From: Streptomyces achromogenes
GTDB lineage: Bacteria > Actinomycetota > Actinomycetes > Streptomycetales > Streptomycetaceae
DNA length: 64,000 nucleotides
Assembly: GCF_030816715.1 (NCBI RefSeq)
Contig: NZ_JAUSYH010000001.1
Location: 7,812,001-7,876,000, forward strand
Reading direction: 5' to 3'
Below are positions 25,236 to 34,282 of the stretch, one piece after another; position 1 is the stretch's first letter; every line of letters begins with the position of its first letter. The position numbers and the translations under genes were made by a program. The notes beneath the pieces are model-generated. The model was not told the DNA's origin, did no database searches, and worked only from the letters and a program-made list of their open reading frames with translations.

Positions 25236-26264
25236 GTGAGCGACTTCGAAGAGCCGACGGTCCCGGTGCCGTGGGGCGCCGCCGGCATCGGCCCGGTGAA
25301 CCGGCTCGGGCGCAGCCGTGTCCAGGTCAGCCCGCTCGGCCTCGGCGCCGCCGCCCTCGGCAACCTCTTCGCCGAGGTCAAAGAGGAGCAGGCGCAGGAG
25401 ACCGTGGCGGCCGCCTGGCAGCAGGGCGTCCGCTACTTCGACACGGCGCCGCACTACGGCCTCGGCCTGTCCGAACGTCGCCTCGGCGCGGCGCTGCGCG
25501 AGCACCCCCGGGCGCACTACACGGTCTCCACCAAGGTGGGCCGCCGACTGGAGCCGGCCGACGGCCGCGGCGACGACCTGGCCAACAGTTTCGCCGTCCC
25601 CTCCGCACACCGCCGCGTGTGGGACTTCAGCGCCGACGGCGTCCGCCGCACCCTGGAGGCGAGCCTGGAACGCCTCGGTCTCGACCGCGTGGACGTCGTC
25701 TACCTCCACGACCCCGACGACCACGCCGAGCAGGCTTTCCGGGAGGGCTACCCGGCGTTGGAGAAGCTGCGCTCCGAAGGCGTCGTCGGGGCGATCGGGG
25801 CCGGCATGAACCAGGCGGAGATGCTCACGCGTTTCGTCCGCGACACGGACGTCGACGTGGTCCTGTGCGCCGGCCGGTACACGCTGCTCGACCAGCGGGC
25901 CGGGGCCGAGCTGCTGCCCGCGGCGCTCGAGCGGGGCGTGTCGGTGGTCGTCGGGGGCGCGTTCAACTCCGGCCTGCTGGCCGACCCCGGGCCCGGGGCG
26001 ACGTACGAGTACGCGCGGGCCCCCGCCGGGCTGGTGGACCGGGCTCTGCGCCTGCGGGACGCCGCCGCCCGGCACGGCGTCGGCCTGCGCGCCGCCGCCC
26101 TGGCGTTCTGCGCCGCCCATCCGGCCGTCGCGAGCGTGCTGGTCGGCGTCCGCTCGGCCGACGAAGCACGCGACTGCGCCGTACAGTTCACCATGCCCGT
26201 CCCCGCCGCTCTCTGGCAGGAGCTGCGGGACACCGGCCTGCTTCCCCCCGAGGAGCCGTCATGA
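25236..26264 (+). CDS. Aldo/keto reductase, L-fucose (D-threo-aldose) 1-dehydrogenase type
   Basis: The 342-residue TIM-barrel protein has GLGAAALGNLF, FDTAPHYGLGLSERRLGAAL (catalytic Asp/Tyr), TVSTKVGR (catalytic Lys), VYLHDPD (His) and the C-terminal cofactor loop near SVLVGVRSADEA. AKRs with this pattern oxidise L-fucose and related aldoses to lactones with NAD(P). The GTG at 25236 follows GAGAGGGA. It sits directly before a fuconolactonase-type amidohydrolase, which supports the sugar-oxidation role. Confidence 0.88.
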   Translation: MSDFEEPTVPVPWGAAGIGPVNRLGRSRVQVSPLGLGAAALGNLFAEVKEEQAQETVAAAWQQGVRYFDTAPHYGLGLSERRLGAALREHPRAHYTVSTKVGRRLEPADGRGDDLANSFAVPSAHRRVWDFSADGVRRTLEASLERLGLDRVDVVYLHDPDDHAEQAFREGYPALEKLRSEGVVGAIGAGMNQAEMLTRFVRDTDVDVVLCAGRYTLLDQRAGAELLPAALERGVSVVVGGAFNSGLLADPGPGATYEYARAPAGLVDRALRLRDAAARHGVGLRAAALAFCAAHPAVASVLVGVRSADEARDCAVQFTMPVPAALWQELRDTGLLPPEEPS

Positions 26265-26338
26265 GACCCGCCCCGTCCACCGTGCGCCGCGGGGACCGCG
26301 TCGCCGTCGCCGCACCCGTCGAGCGGGAGTCGGCGTGA
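26261..26338 (+). CDS. 25-codon bridging ORF, possible LD-carboxypeptidase remnant
   Basis: An ATG overlapping the AKR stop (ATGA) opens 25 codons that end in a TGA overlapping the GTG of the next gene (GTGA). The product (MRPAPSTVRRGDRVAVAAPV and five more residues) resembles the N-terminus of S66 LD-carboxypeptidases, which often start with a GDRVAVVAP strand. It may be a remnant left by deletion, or a small coupling ORF that passes ribosomes to the lactonase gene. Both ideas are inference. Confidence 0.35.
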   Translation: MRPAPSTVRRGDRVAVAAPVERESA

Positions 26339-27159
26339 GCGTCGACGCGCACCACCACGTCTGGGACCTGTCGGTGCGCGACCAGGACTGGATCGCCGAA
26401 GGCAGCCCGCTGCGGCGGGACTTCGGCGTCGGCGATCTGGCGCCCGAGGCGCGCGCGGCGGGGGTCGACCGCACGGTTCTCGTCCAGACGGTCACCGTGG
26501 CCGAGGAGACGCCCGAGTTCCTCGCCCTCGCGGCCGGGAACGACCTGGTCGCCGGCGTCGTCGGCTGGACCGACCTGACCCGCCCGGACGTCGCCGACGA
26601 ACTGGCCCGGCTGCGGGAGCTGCCCGGCGGCCGGTACCTCAAGGGGATCCGGCACCAGGTGCAGGGCGAGAGCGACCCGGAATGGCTGCTGCGGGCCGAC
26701 GTCCTGCGAGGGCTCGCCGCCGTCGCCGACGCCGGTCTCGTCTACGACCTGGTGGTGCTGCCCGGCCAGCTGCCGGCCTGCGTCCGCGCGGCCGCCGCGC
26801 TGCCCGGACTCACCTTCGTGCTGGACCACCTGGGCAAGCCGCCCATCGCCTCCGGCGCCCTGGAGCCCTGGGCTCGCGACGTCCGGGCGCTCGCCGCCCT
26901 GCCCCACACCGTCTGCAAGCTCTCCGGCATGGTGACGGAGGCCGACCCCGCGTCCTGGACCGTGGACGACCTGCGCCCGTACGCGGACACGGTGCTGGAA
27001 GCCTTCGGACCGGCCCGGCTGATGTTCGGCTCGGACTGGCCGGTGTGCACGGTGGCCGCGTCGTACGGGGAAGTCGTGGACCTCGCACGGCGGTTGACCG
27101 ACCCGGGCGACCACCTCCAGATCTTCGAGACCACCGCGGCCCGCGTCTACGACCTCTGA
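26335..27159 (+). CDS. Amidohydrolase, L-fuconolactonase type
   Basis: The 274-residue protein belongs to the amidohydrolase-2 family: metal-binding HHHVWD at residues 6-11, GIRHQVQGESD, VLDHLGKPPI (His), LSGMVTEAD and FGSDWPVC (catalytic Asp). Members include L-fuconolactonase and 2-pyrone-4,6-dicarboxylate lactonase. With the AKR upstream it would convert L-fucose or a similar sugar via lactone to the aldonate in the cytoplasm. GTG start at 26335, overlapping the bridging ORF. Confidence 0.9.
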   Translation: MSVDAHHHVWDLSVRDQDWIAEGSPLRRDFGVGDLAPEARAAGVDRTVLVQTVTVAEETPEFLALAAGNDLVAGVVGWTDLTRPDVADELARLRELPGGRYLKGIRHQVQGESDPEWLLRADVLRGLAAVADAGLVYDLVVLPGQLPACVRAAAALPGLTFVLDHLGKPPIASGALEPWARDVRALAALPHTVCKLSGMVTEADPASWTVDDLRPYADTVLEAFGPARLMFGSDWPVCTVAASYGEVVDLARRLTDPGDHLQIFETTAARVYDL

Positions 27160-27163
27160 ACCG

Positions 27164-27215
27164 CCCCGGCGCCCACGGCCTTCGAGCGCTCCGAGCCACC
27201 CCGGCGCCCACGGCC
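27164..27215. repeat. 17-bp direct repeat in spacer
   Basis: CCCCGGCGCCCACGGCC occurs at 27164-27180 and 27199-27215 (35-bp period) between the lactonase and lipase maturation factor stops. Confidence 0.8.
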
Positions 27216-27231
27216 TCGGGGCGGCCGGCGG

Positions 27232-28653
27232 CTACGGCCTCGGGGCCGTTCTCGCGAGCCGGGTCGGCGGCAGGTACTCGCGCACGTACGTCCGCTCCCA
27301 GCACGCGCCCGTCGCCCGCAGCTCACGCCAGGTCGTGAACCGGTAGCGGAACAGACGGGCGCGGACGTGGCGCGGGGGCTCGCCGGGCGGGAACGGGGAA
27401 CGGCGCAGCAGCTTCAGCGTGTCGCGGTCGTTCTCCAGCAGCCGTTCCACCAGGGCGGCGAACCACGCCCCGGCGTAGGCGGGGGAGAGCGCCGCGAACC
27501 ACATCATCCAGTCCAGGCGCAGATGGTAGGGGGCGAACTGACGCGGCCAGCGCCGCGGATCGCCCGGTTTGCCCTTGAACTCGTACTCCCGCCAGTCGGA
27601 GTCCTCGCGGGGCACGGTGTCGCGCGTGCCCTCGACCACCACCTCGTAGCGGATCCGGCTGACGCTGCCGAACGCGCCGTAGGTGTTGACCAGGTGGAGC
27701 GGATCGAAGGACCGGTTCATCACCTGCCGGCGGGAGAGCATGTTGAGCACCGGACGGTGGCTGAGGAACAGCAGCAGGGCGGCCACGGCGAGGACGACGA
27801 CCTCGTACCAGAGGGGGGCGTCGGGGCCCGGCCCGTGGTCGGAGGGGAGTGCCAGCGCCGGGACCGCCAGGACGACGGTGATCCAGTTCAGCCAGGAGAA
27901 GTTGCCGGACAGCACCAGCCACAGCTGGGTGAGGATCATCAGCGCGGCGGCCGCCGACGCCACCGGCTGCGGGGCGAACAGCGCGAACGGCACGACGAGT
28001 TGGGTGATGTGGTTGGCCGCCGCCTCGACACGGTGCAGCGGCCCCGGCAGGCGGTGGAAGAACCAGCTCAGCGGGCCGGGCATCGGCTGCGTCTCGTGGT
28101 GGTGGTAGAGGCACGTCAGCTTCCGCCAGCAGGCGTCCCCCCGCATCTTGATCAGGCCCGCGCCGAACTCGACCCGGAACAGGATCCAGCGGATCAGGAA
28201 GAGCACGACGACCGGCGGGGCCACCTCGTCGTTGCCCAGGAACACCGCGAGGAAGCCCGTCTCCAGCAGCAGGGACTCCCAGCCGAACCCGTACCAGGTC
28301 TGGCCCACGTTGACGATCGACAGGTACAGCGCCCACGGCACCAGCCACAGAGCCATCGCCGCCCACAGCGGCAGCAGCCCGTCGACACCGGCCAGCAGCG
28401 CCGCCGACACCGCGCACCCCGTCCACGCGCAGCCCGCGAAAAACCGGTCGGAGTAGCGCAGCTGGAACAGGCTGGGCGCCCGCCGGAAGGGCACCTGCTC
28501 GACGAACCGGGGCACCGGCAGCATGCCCCGCTCCCCGAGCAGCGCCCGGAACTGCAGCGCCGTGGCCAGGAACGCGACCACGTACAGGCCCGCCAGGGCG
28601 CGCTGGAAGACCAGCCGGCTCAGCCAGAAGTCGGGTGCGGCGAACCACTCCAC
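27232..28653 (-). CDS. Lipase maturation factor family (LMF1-like) membrane protein
   Basis: The 473-residue protein has about eight membrane segments (AGLYVVAFLATALQF, VVVLFLIRWILFRVEFGAG) and the conserved LMF1 stretches FGWESLLLETGF, KMRGDACWRKLTCLYHHHET, NRSFDPLHLVNTYGAFGSV and APYHLRLDWMMWFAAL. Vertebrate LMF1 helps lipases fold in the ER; the bacterial role is unknown. No lipase gene is adjacent. Confidence 0.9.
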   Translation of the reverse strand: MEWFAAPDFWLSRLVFQRALAGLYVVAFLATALQFRALLGERGMLPVPRFVEQVPFRRAPSLFQLRYSDRFFAGCAWTGCAVSAALLAGVDGLLPLWAAMALWLVPWALYLSIVNVGQTWYGFGWESLLLETGFLAVFLGNDEVAPPVVVLFLIRWILFRVEFGAGLIKMRGDACWRKLTCLYHHHETQPMPGPLSWFFHRLPGPLHRVEAAANHITQLVVPFALFAPQPVASAAAALMILTQLWLVLSGNFSWLNWITVVLAVPALALPSDHGPGPDAPLWYEVVVLAVAALLLFLSHRPVLNMLSRRQVMNRSFDPLHLVNTYGAFGSVSRIRYEVVVEGTRDTVPREDSDWREYEFKGKPGDPRRWPRQFAPYHLRLDWMMWFAALSPAYAGAWFAALVERLLENDRDTLKLLRRSPFPPGEPPRHVRARLFRYRFTTWRELRATGACWERTYVREYLPPTRLARTAPRP

Positions 28654-28802
28654 GGCCGTGCGCTCCTTCGCTCAGGTCCTGTCCGGGGCCGGGCTCAGGA
28701 CCTTCTCCGGTCCGGGCTCAGGCCCTCTCCGATCCGCGTGTCACTGTGCGTGGCAGCCTGCTCCGCTTGCGTGACCGGAGCGGGTCAAGCAGACAATAGT
28801 GG

Positions 28803-28821
28803 GCGAACCACTTCGGTTCGC
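28803..28821. promoter_or_regulatory. Inverted repeat before secreted acidic protein gene
   Basis: GCGAACC-ACTTC-GGTTCGC is a perfect 7-bp inverted repeat 26 bp upstream of the secreted protein start. It could be an operator or a leader hairpin. Confidence 0.4.
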
Positions 28822-28847
28822 TCTGTTCGGACGATGCGGAGCACGTG

Positions 28848-29228
28848 GTGCGACTACCCACAGCCACTCTCCTCACCGCCTGCGCGCTCTCGGCGGCGCT
28901 CGTCGTCGCCGGCCGCGGCGGCGAGGCGGCGAACCACACGATGCCGGGTTCGGACGTCGTCCTCCCGGCCGCCGAGGGCCACGCCCTCTTCGGCGACGTC
29001 ACCGGCGGCTCGGCTCCCGACGCCGACGCCGACGCCGATGTCGGTACGGACGCGGACGGCTCGGACCTCGACCGCGGACTCGATCCCGGCGCCTTCGACC
29101 CCGACGCGATCGGCCCCGAGACCGTGCCGGAGCTGCCCGACCCGCTCGACGGCGGCGGGCTGATCCCGGACGGACCCGACGAGTCCGACGCCATCTTCGG
29201 CAGCCCCGTCGATGTGGCCCTGGGCTGA
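28848..29228 (+). CDS. Secreted Asp-rich hypothetical protein
   Basis: The 126-residue product has a short signal peptide (MRLPTATLLTACALSAALVV) and a mature part rich in Asp, including DADADADVGTDADGSD and repeated Asp-Pro steps. It is strongly acidic and probably disordered outside the cell; calcium binding is possible but not shown. The second GTG (28848) gives GGAG the better six-base spacing than the GTG at 28845. An LTAC sequence could be a lipobox, but it is very near the N-terminus. Confidence 0.65.
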   Translation: MRLPTATLLTACALSAALVVAGRGGEAANHTMPGSDVVLPAAEGHALFGDVTGGSAPDADADADVGTDADGSDLDRGLDPGAFDPDAIGPETVPELPDPLDGGGLIPDGPDESDAIFGSPVDVALG

Positions 29229-29290
29229 CGATGGCGCGGGCCCGGCGCTCCCCGGTCGAAGAATCGGGCAAATCCTGGCAAGGTGGGCCC

Positions 29291-31378
29291 ATGGCTGATC
29301 GGGGAGCGAGCGCCCTGTCACTCCCGGACGACTGGCCCGCCCACCCGGATCCGATCCTGGCGCTCAATCGCATGGGCGGCTTCGACTGGGACCTGGACTC
29401 CGGTGTGTTCCAGATGGACGCGCGGGCGCACGAGATCTTCGACCTGCGGCCCGACGAGTACGACGGCAACCCGGCCTCGCTCGCCGTGCGCGTCCCGCCC
29501 AACGAGGGCATCCGCCTGGACGAGCTGGTCTCCCAGGCCATCAAGGACGGCAGCGAGAACTACGGCGCCTACTTCCGCCTGCGGCTGCGCGACGGCACCC
29601 TGCGCTGGACCCATACCCAGGGCTACATCCGGCGCGACGGCACGGGCCGGCCGCGCCGGATCGTCGGCATCGTCCGCGACGCCACCGACGAGCTGCACGA
29701 CCTCGCCGACCGCCACGAGGCGGCCGCCCTCGACGACGCGCGCCGGGAGCAGACCAACGTCGTCCAGCTCACCACGGCGGCCCTCGCGCACGCCCGCACC
29801 GTCCAGGACGTCATCGACGTGCTCAAGGACACCCACGGCCTCACCCACCTCGGGGCGACCAGTCTCGTCATGGGCCTGGTCGAGGCCGGCCGGATCCGGC
29901 TGATCGCCGAGGGGCCGGAGGGCAGCTTCGTGCCCGGCACGCTGGTCACCCGGATCGACGAGCCGTATCCGATGAGCGAGGTCGTGCGGACCCTCACCCC
30001 CCGCTTCATCGAGTCACCCGAGGAGTTCGCCGGCGGCTACCCCGTGCTGTGGCCGCACCTCACCGACCTGAGGATCACCTCGGCGGCCTATCTGCCGCTC
30101 ATCGTGCAGGCCCGTCCGATCGGCGCGATGGGTCTGCTCTACAGCGACCGGCACGGTTTCACGCCCGAGGAGCGCAACATCCTGGTCGCGCTCGGCTCCA
30201 GCATCGCGCAGAGCCTGCAACGGGCCATGTTCTACGAGCAGGAGAAGGACATCGCCCAGGGCCTCCAGCAGGCCATGCTCCCGCGCACCATCCCCAGCGT
30301 GCGCGGCGCCGACGTGGCCGTCCGCTACCGCGCCGCCACCATAGGCGGAGCGAACGGCCGGGACATCGGCGGCGACTGGTACGACCTGATTCCGCTGCCC
30401 GGCGGCCGGGTCGGCGCGGTCATCGGCGACGTCCAGGGCCACGACACGCACGCGGCCGCCGTCATGGGCCAGCTGCGCATCGTGCTGAGGGCCTACGCGG
30501 CCGAGGGACACACCCCTGCCGCCGTGATGGCCCGGGCCTCCGTCTTCCTGCACGAGCTCGACACCGACCGTTTCGCGACCTGCCTGTACGCGGAGGCAGA
30601 CCTGTCCACCGGAGTCGTCCAGCTGGTACGCGCCGGGCACATCGAGCCCCTGTTGCGCGGCCCGGACGGGAACTGCCGGCGCGTCCCGGTGCCCGGGGGA
30701 CTGCCGCTCGGCCTGTCCGCCGAGTTCGGCAGTCTCGGGTACCCGGTCGGCACGGTGGAGCTCGATCCCGGGCACACCCTGCTGATGTGCACCGACGGCC
30801 TGGTGGAGCAGCCCGGCATCGACCTCGACGACGGCATGGAGACCCTCGCCGCCTTCATCGCCGCGGGCCCCGAGGACGTACGCGAACTCGCCGACCGGCT
30901 CATCGGGATCGCCGAGGAACGCGGCGGGGACGACGACGTGGCCCTGTTGCTGCTGCGCCGGCGCGGGCCGGACAACCCGCAGTCCGGCAACCGGCTCCAG
31001 CAGCATGTGGCGCCCGGCGACCCGGAGGCCCTCACCGAGGCCCGGCACATGATCCGTGCCGCCGTCCGCTCCTGGGGGGCCCGGGACCGCTCCGACGAGA
31101 TCGAGCTGGTCGCCGACGAGCTGGTCACCAACGCCCTCATGCACACCGAGGGCGCGGCGATCGTCACCCTGCGCGCGCTGACCGGCGGCGACCGCCGGCT
31201 TCGGGTGGAGGTCGAGGACTCCTCCAGCGCGCTGCCCCGCCGCCGCGACGCCGGCGAGTCGGGCGTCTCCGGCCGCGGCCTGCTCCTGGTGGACCTGCTC
31301 ACCGACGGCTGGGGAGTGGAGGCCCGGGGCGGCGGCAAGTGCGTGTGGTGCGAGTTCCTCGTGCACGAGCACCACTGA
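29291..31378 (+). CDS. PAS-GAF-SpoIIE phosphatase with HATPase domain
   Basis: The 695-residue cytoplasmic protein has an N-terminal PAS domain (about 25-130), a GAF domain (about 150-300), a SpoIIE/PP2C phosphatase (about 320-540; GGDWYDLIPLPGGRVGAVIG and GDVQGHDTHAAAVMGQLR supply the metal-binding Asp residues, with the late motif GGDDDVALLLL) and a C-terminal HATPase_c anti-sigma kinase-like domain (ELVADELVTNALMHTEG). Such proteins dephosphorylate STAS anti-sigma antagonists and bind sigma factors themselves. No STAS partner is adjacent. Confidence 0.92.
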   Translation: MADRGASALSLPDDWPAHPDPILALNRMGGFDWDLDSGVFQMDARAHEIFDLRPDEYDGNPASLAVRVPPNEGIRLDELVSQAIKDGSENYGAYFRLRLRDGTLRWTHTQGYIRRDGTGRPRRIVGIVRDATDELHDLADRHEAAALDDARREQTNVVQLTTAALAHARTVQDVIDVLKDTHGLTHLGATSLVMGLVEAGRIRLIAEGPEGSFVPGTLVTRIDEPYPMSEVVRTLTPRFIESPEEFAGGYPVLWPHLTDLRITSAAYLPLIVQARPIGAMGLLYSDRHGFTPEERNILVALGSSIAQSLQRAMFYEQEKDIAQGLQQAMLPRTIPSVRGADVAVRYRAATIGGANGRDIGGDWYDLIPLPGGRVGAVIGDVQGHDTHAAAVMGQLRIVLRAYAAEGHTPAAVMARASVFLHELDTDRFATCLYAEADLSTGVVQLVRAGHIEPLLRGPDGNCRRVPVPGGLPLGLSAEFGSLGYPVGTVELDPGHTLLMCTDGLVEQPGIDLDDGMETLAAFIAAGPEDVRELADRLIGIAEERGGDDDVALLLLRRRGPDNPQSGNRLQQHVAPGDPEALTEARHMIRAAVRSWGARDRSDEIELVADELVTNALMHTEGAAIVTLRALTGGDRRLRVEVEDSSSALPRRRDAGESGVSGRGLLLVDLLTDGWGVEARGGGKCVWCEFLVHEHH

Positions 31379-31450
31379 CCGTTCCTGGGGACCGAGCGGG
31401 AGTGCGTCCCGCCGCCAGCGGCTCACCACCCCGCGTGGCACTGTGGACGT

Positions 31451-32314
31451 ATGCCGGAACTTCCCGAGGTGGAAGCGCTCAAGGACTTCCTGGCCGAGCA
31501 TCTGGTCGGCCACGAGATCGTGCGCGTACTGCCTGTCGCGATCAGCGTGCTGAAGACGTACGACCCGCCCGTCACCGCCCTGGACGGGCAGGAGGTCACC
31601 GCCGTGCACCGGCACGGCAAGTTCCTCGACCTGACGACCGCGGACGGCCTGCACCTCGTCACCCATCTCGCCCGCGCGGGCTGGCTGCACTGGAAGGACC
31701 GCCTCCCCGACGGCCCGCCCCGTCCCGGCAAGGGCCCCCTCGCCCTGCGGGTCGCGCTGGAGACCGGCGAAGGGTTCGACCTCACCGAGGCCGGCACCCA
31801 GAAGCGGCTCTCCGTGTACGTGGTCCGCGATCCGCAGGAGGTGCCCGGCGTCGCCCGGCTGGGCCCCGACCCGCTCGCCGCCGACTTCGACGAGGCCCGC
31901 TTCGCCGCCCTGCTGGCGGGTGAACGCCGTCAGCTCAAGGGCGCCCTGCGCGACCAGAGCCTGATCGCCGGAGTCGGCAACGCCTACAGCGACGAGATCC
32001 TGCACGCCGCGAGGATGTCCCCGTTCAAGCTGGCGGCCTCCCTGACGCCGGAGGAGACCCATACCCTCCACGAGGCCCTGCGCACGACGCTGACGGAGGC
32101 GGTCGAGCGCTCGCGGGGAGTGGCGGCGGGGCGGCTGAAGGCCGAGAAGAAGAGCGGTCTGCGCGTCCACGGCCGGACCGGCCGACCGTGCCCGGTCTGC
32201 GGCGACACCGTCCGCGAGGTCTCCTTCAGCGACTCCTCGCTCCAGTACTGCCCCACCTGCCAGACGGGCGGCCGACCGCTGGCGGACCGGAGAATGTCCC
32301 GGCTGCTGAAGTAG
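31451..32314 (+). CDS. Fpg/Nei family DNA glycosylase
   Basis: The 287-residue base-excision repair enzyme starts with catalytic PELPEVE (Pro after Met removal, Glu), has a helix-two-turn-helix (GVGNAYSDEILHAARMSP with the conserved GNxYxDE) and a zinc finger C-P-V-C ... C-P-T-C near the C-terminus. It removes oxidised bases and nicks the abasic site. Sequence does not decide between Fpg and Nei substrate preference; the Lys in HRHGKFLDL is normal for both. Confidence 0.92.
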   Translation: MPELPEVEALKDFLAEHLVGHEIVRVLPVAISVLKTYDPPVTALDGQEVTAVHRHGKFLDLTTADGLHLVTHLARAGWLHWKDRLPDGPPRPGKGPLALRVALETGEGFDLTEAGTQKRLSVYVVRDPQEVPGVARLGPDPLAADFDEARFAALLAGERRQLKGALRDQSLIAGVGNAYSDEILHAARMSPFKLAASLTPEETHTLHEALRTTLTEAVERSRGVAAGRLKAEKKSGLRVHGRTGRPCPVCGDTVREVSFSDSSLQYCPTCQTGGRPLADRRMSRLLK

Positions 32315-32374
32315 GCCGCCCGGAATCCGGCCGGAAGGACCCGAGCCCGCTCGGAAGGAGAACCCGGCGCCCGC

Positions 32375-34279
32375 TCACCAGAAGTGGTTCGTGATCGGGT
32401 AGGCGATTGCCATGAGCGCGCCCAGGGCCAGTGACGCGACGGACAGGAACATCGCCGTCCAGGCCAGCGATCGCGCGGTGCCCGACGCCCACGGCGTGGG
32501 GCGGCGGACGCCGGAGGCCAGTTCGTGCCGGGCGTAGGCGCAGAGGACGAGTGCCGCCACCGCGGTGATCAGAGCCGCGATGAGCGGGGGCAGGACGCCG
32601 AAGTCGTGGACGTGCTCGGAGAGGTCGATCGAGTCCCCCGTCGCCACCCGCTCCTCCGCGGCGCTGCCGGCACGGACGGCGGCCCAGGCGACGGTGGCGA
32701 CCGAAACCAGGGCGAGGGCCAGCGCGGCCGCCGCGAGGCCCGGGGCGCGCAGCGACCTTTCCGGGGGCGCGTCGCGGGCCGGCGTCCCCGCCGCGGCGGG
32801 GCGGGGCATCCCCACGGTGGCCCCGCCCTGCGGACGGCCCCGGCCACGACGGCCCGCCGCCCCGCCTCCGGCGGACGCCGTGTGCCTCGGCCCACCCGCC
32901 GGACCCGCCGTCTGCGTCGGGGAAGGCGGACGGGGACGCGATGGGGGCGGCGGAGGCGGCGAGGACGGCACCGACGAGGGAGGGGACGGCGGCCGGGGCG
33001 GCGTAGTCGTCCCGGCCGGCTCCGGCACCACCTCCGCCTCGACGCGCACCACGGCCTCGCCGACAGCCCCCTTGAGCCGCAGCTCCCCGCTCCGCCGCCC
33101 CGCCGTGGCCGTGTCGATGCTGACGTCCAGCCCCTCGGGCGTCTCCGCGGCCCGCAGCCAGTCCTGCCCCGGCCGGGCGGGCTGCGGACCGCAGTCCCGC
33201 GCCAGCGGAGGCCCGAGCAGACGTACCGGCCGGTGCGGCGCGACCGAGTTCAGCGGCACCCGGCCGAAGTCCAGGCTGTCCGGGTCGGGCCGCAGTTCCG
33301 ACTCGGCGAGGGCGCGCCGCGCCTCGTCCGAGACGATCCTGATGTCGTTCTGCGCCATCTCCGCCAGGGCCTGTCGCGCCCCCAGTGCGACGGAGAGATC
33401 CGTGTCCTGCATCCGGGCGCGCAGCTCCGCCAGTGCGCCGAGGCGGGTGTAGAAGTCGGGGTCCTCCACCGCGCGGCGCAGGGCCTGCGGCAGCGGCCGG
33501 GGCACGATGCGCCGACGGCGGCTGTGGGCGAGGTACAGGTCGCCCTGCATGTCGACGGTGCGGCCCGGCGTCTGGTTCGGGTTCTGCCGGCGTACGTGGT
33601 CGAAGACGTAGTCGTACAGCTCGTCCAGGGAGACCTTGCCGTCCGCGTCGAGGTCGGCCTCACCGGTGGTCAGGCCCTCCACCACGGCGTGGGTGAACAC
33701 CGACGGACGCGGCGCGGAGCCCTCGGCCAGGTCGGCGCCCTCGAAGGCGTACTCCATGGAGTTGGAGGCCGTGATGACGGCCCATCCCCGGCCGCCGGCC
33801 TGCTCGCCGCCGAAGGACTCCAGGACGTGGACGTCCTCCGAGGCGCGGACCCCGGACGCGCCCCGGGAGAAGGCGCCGCCGTAGCAGCAGTCCAGGAACA
33901 GCACGGTGCGGCGGGCCCGGGTGCGGGACATGCAGTGGCGGACGAACTGGGCCGAGACGGCGGTGGCCTCCAGCAGTCGCGGTTCGGTGTCGCGGGCCGC
34001 GAAATAGAGCGACCCCGATTCGCTTTTCAGACCGTGACAGGAGAAATGCAGCATCAGTGTGTCGTCGCGTCCGCCCTCGGAGAAAAAGCGCTCGACGACC
34101 CGTCTGATCGCATGCACCGGTTCATTTCTCAACACTTCCACGTCGAAATCGCCCACCTGTGGATCGCCGAGAACCTCCGCGAGGGCGAGGGCGTCCTGCG
34201 CCGGTGAACGCAACTGCCTGAGGCCCTGGTCGTCGTACCGGTCGTTGGCGACGATGAGCGCGTGGCGGGACTGGTCCAT
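32375..34279 (-). CDS. Caspase-like (C14) protease with EF-hand loop and C-terminal membrane anchor
   Basis: The 634-residue protein starts with a caspase fold: HALIVANDRY, catalytic His82 in HFSCHG, and Cys132 in LFLDCCYGG. Within its C-terminal half a canonical EF-hand loop (209-220, DLDADGKVSLDE) is visible. A helical HEAT-like region, a beta domain (LDFGRVPLNSV) and a long Pro-rich linker follow, then three membrane helices (about 505-525, 555-575, 605-625). The protease therefore sits in the cytoplasm, tethered to the membrane. The EACC1 gene ends 3 bp upstream. Together they form a predicted conflict or cell-death module. Confidence 0.88.
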   Translation of the reverse strand: MDQSRHALIVANDRYDDQGLRQLRSPAQDALALAEVLGDPQVGDFDVEVLRNEPVHAIRRVVERFFSEGGRDDTLMLHFSCHGLKSESGSLYFAARDTEPRLLEATAVSAQFVRHCMSRTRARRTVLFLDCCYGGAFSRGASGVRASEDVHVLESFGGEQAGGRGWAVITASNSMEYAFEGADLAEGSAPRPSVFTHAVVEGLTTGEADLDADGKVSLDELYDYVFDHVRRQNPNQTPGRTVDMQGDLYLAHSRRRRIVPRPLPQALRRAVEDPDFYTRLGALAELRARMQDTDLSVALGARQALAEMAQNDIRIVSDEARRALAESELRPDPDSLDFGRVPLNSVAPHRPVRLLGPPLARDCGPQPARPGQDWLRAAETPEGLDVSIDTATAGRRSGELRLKGAVGEAVVRVEAEVVPEPAGTTTPPRPPSPPSSVPSSPPPPPPSRPRPPSPTQTAGPAGGPRHTASAGGGAAGRRGRGRPQGGATVGMPRPAAAGTPARDAPPERSLRAPGLAAAALALALVSVATVAWAAVRAGSAAEERVATGDSIDLSEHVHDFGVLPPLIAALITAVAALVLCAYARHELASGVRRPTPWASGTARSLAWTAMFLSVASLALGALMAIAYPITNHFW

Positions 34280-34282
34280 GGC

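Noticed and set aside
28741..28800. Promoter of the secreted acidic protein gene
   Set aside because: TTGCGT and ACAATA-like elements exist, but spacing is 19-21 nt and the match is too weak.
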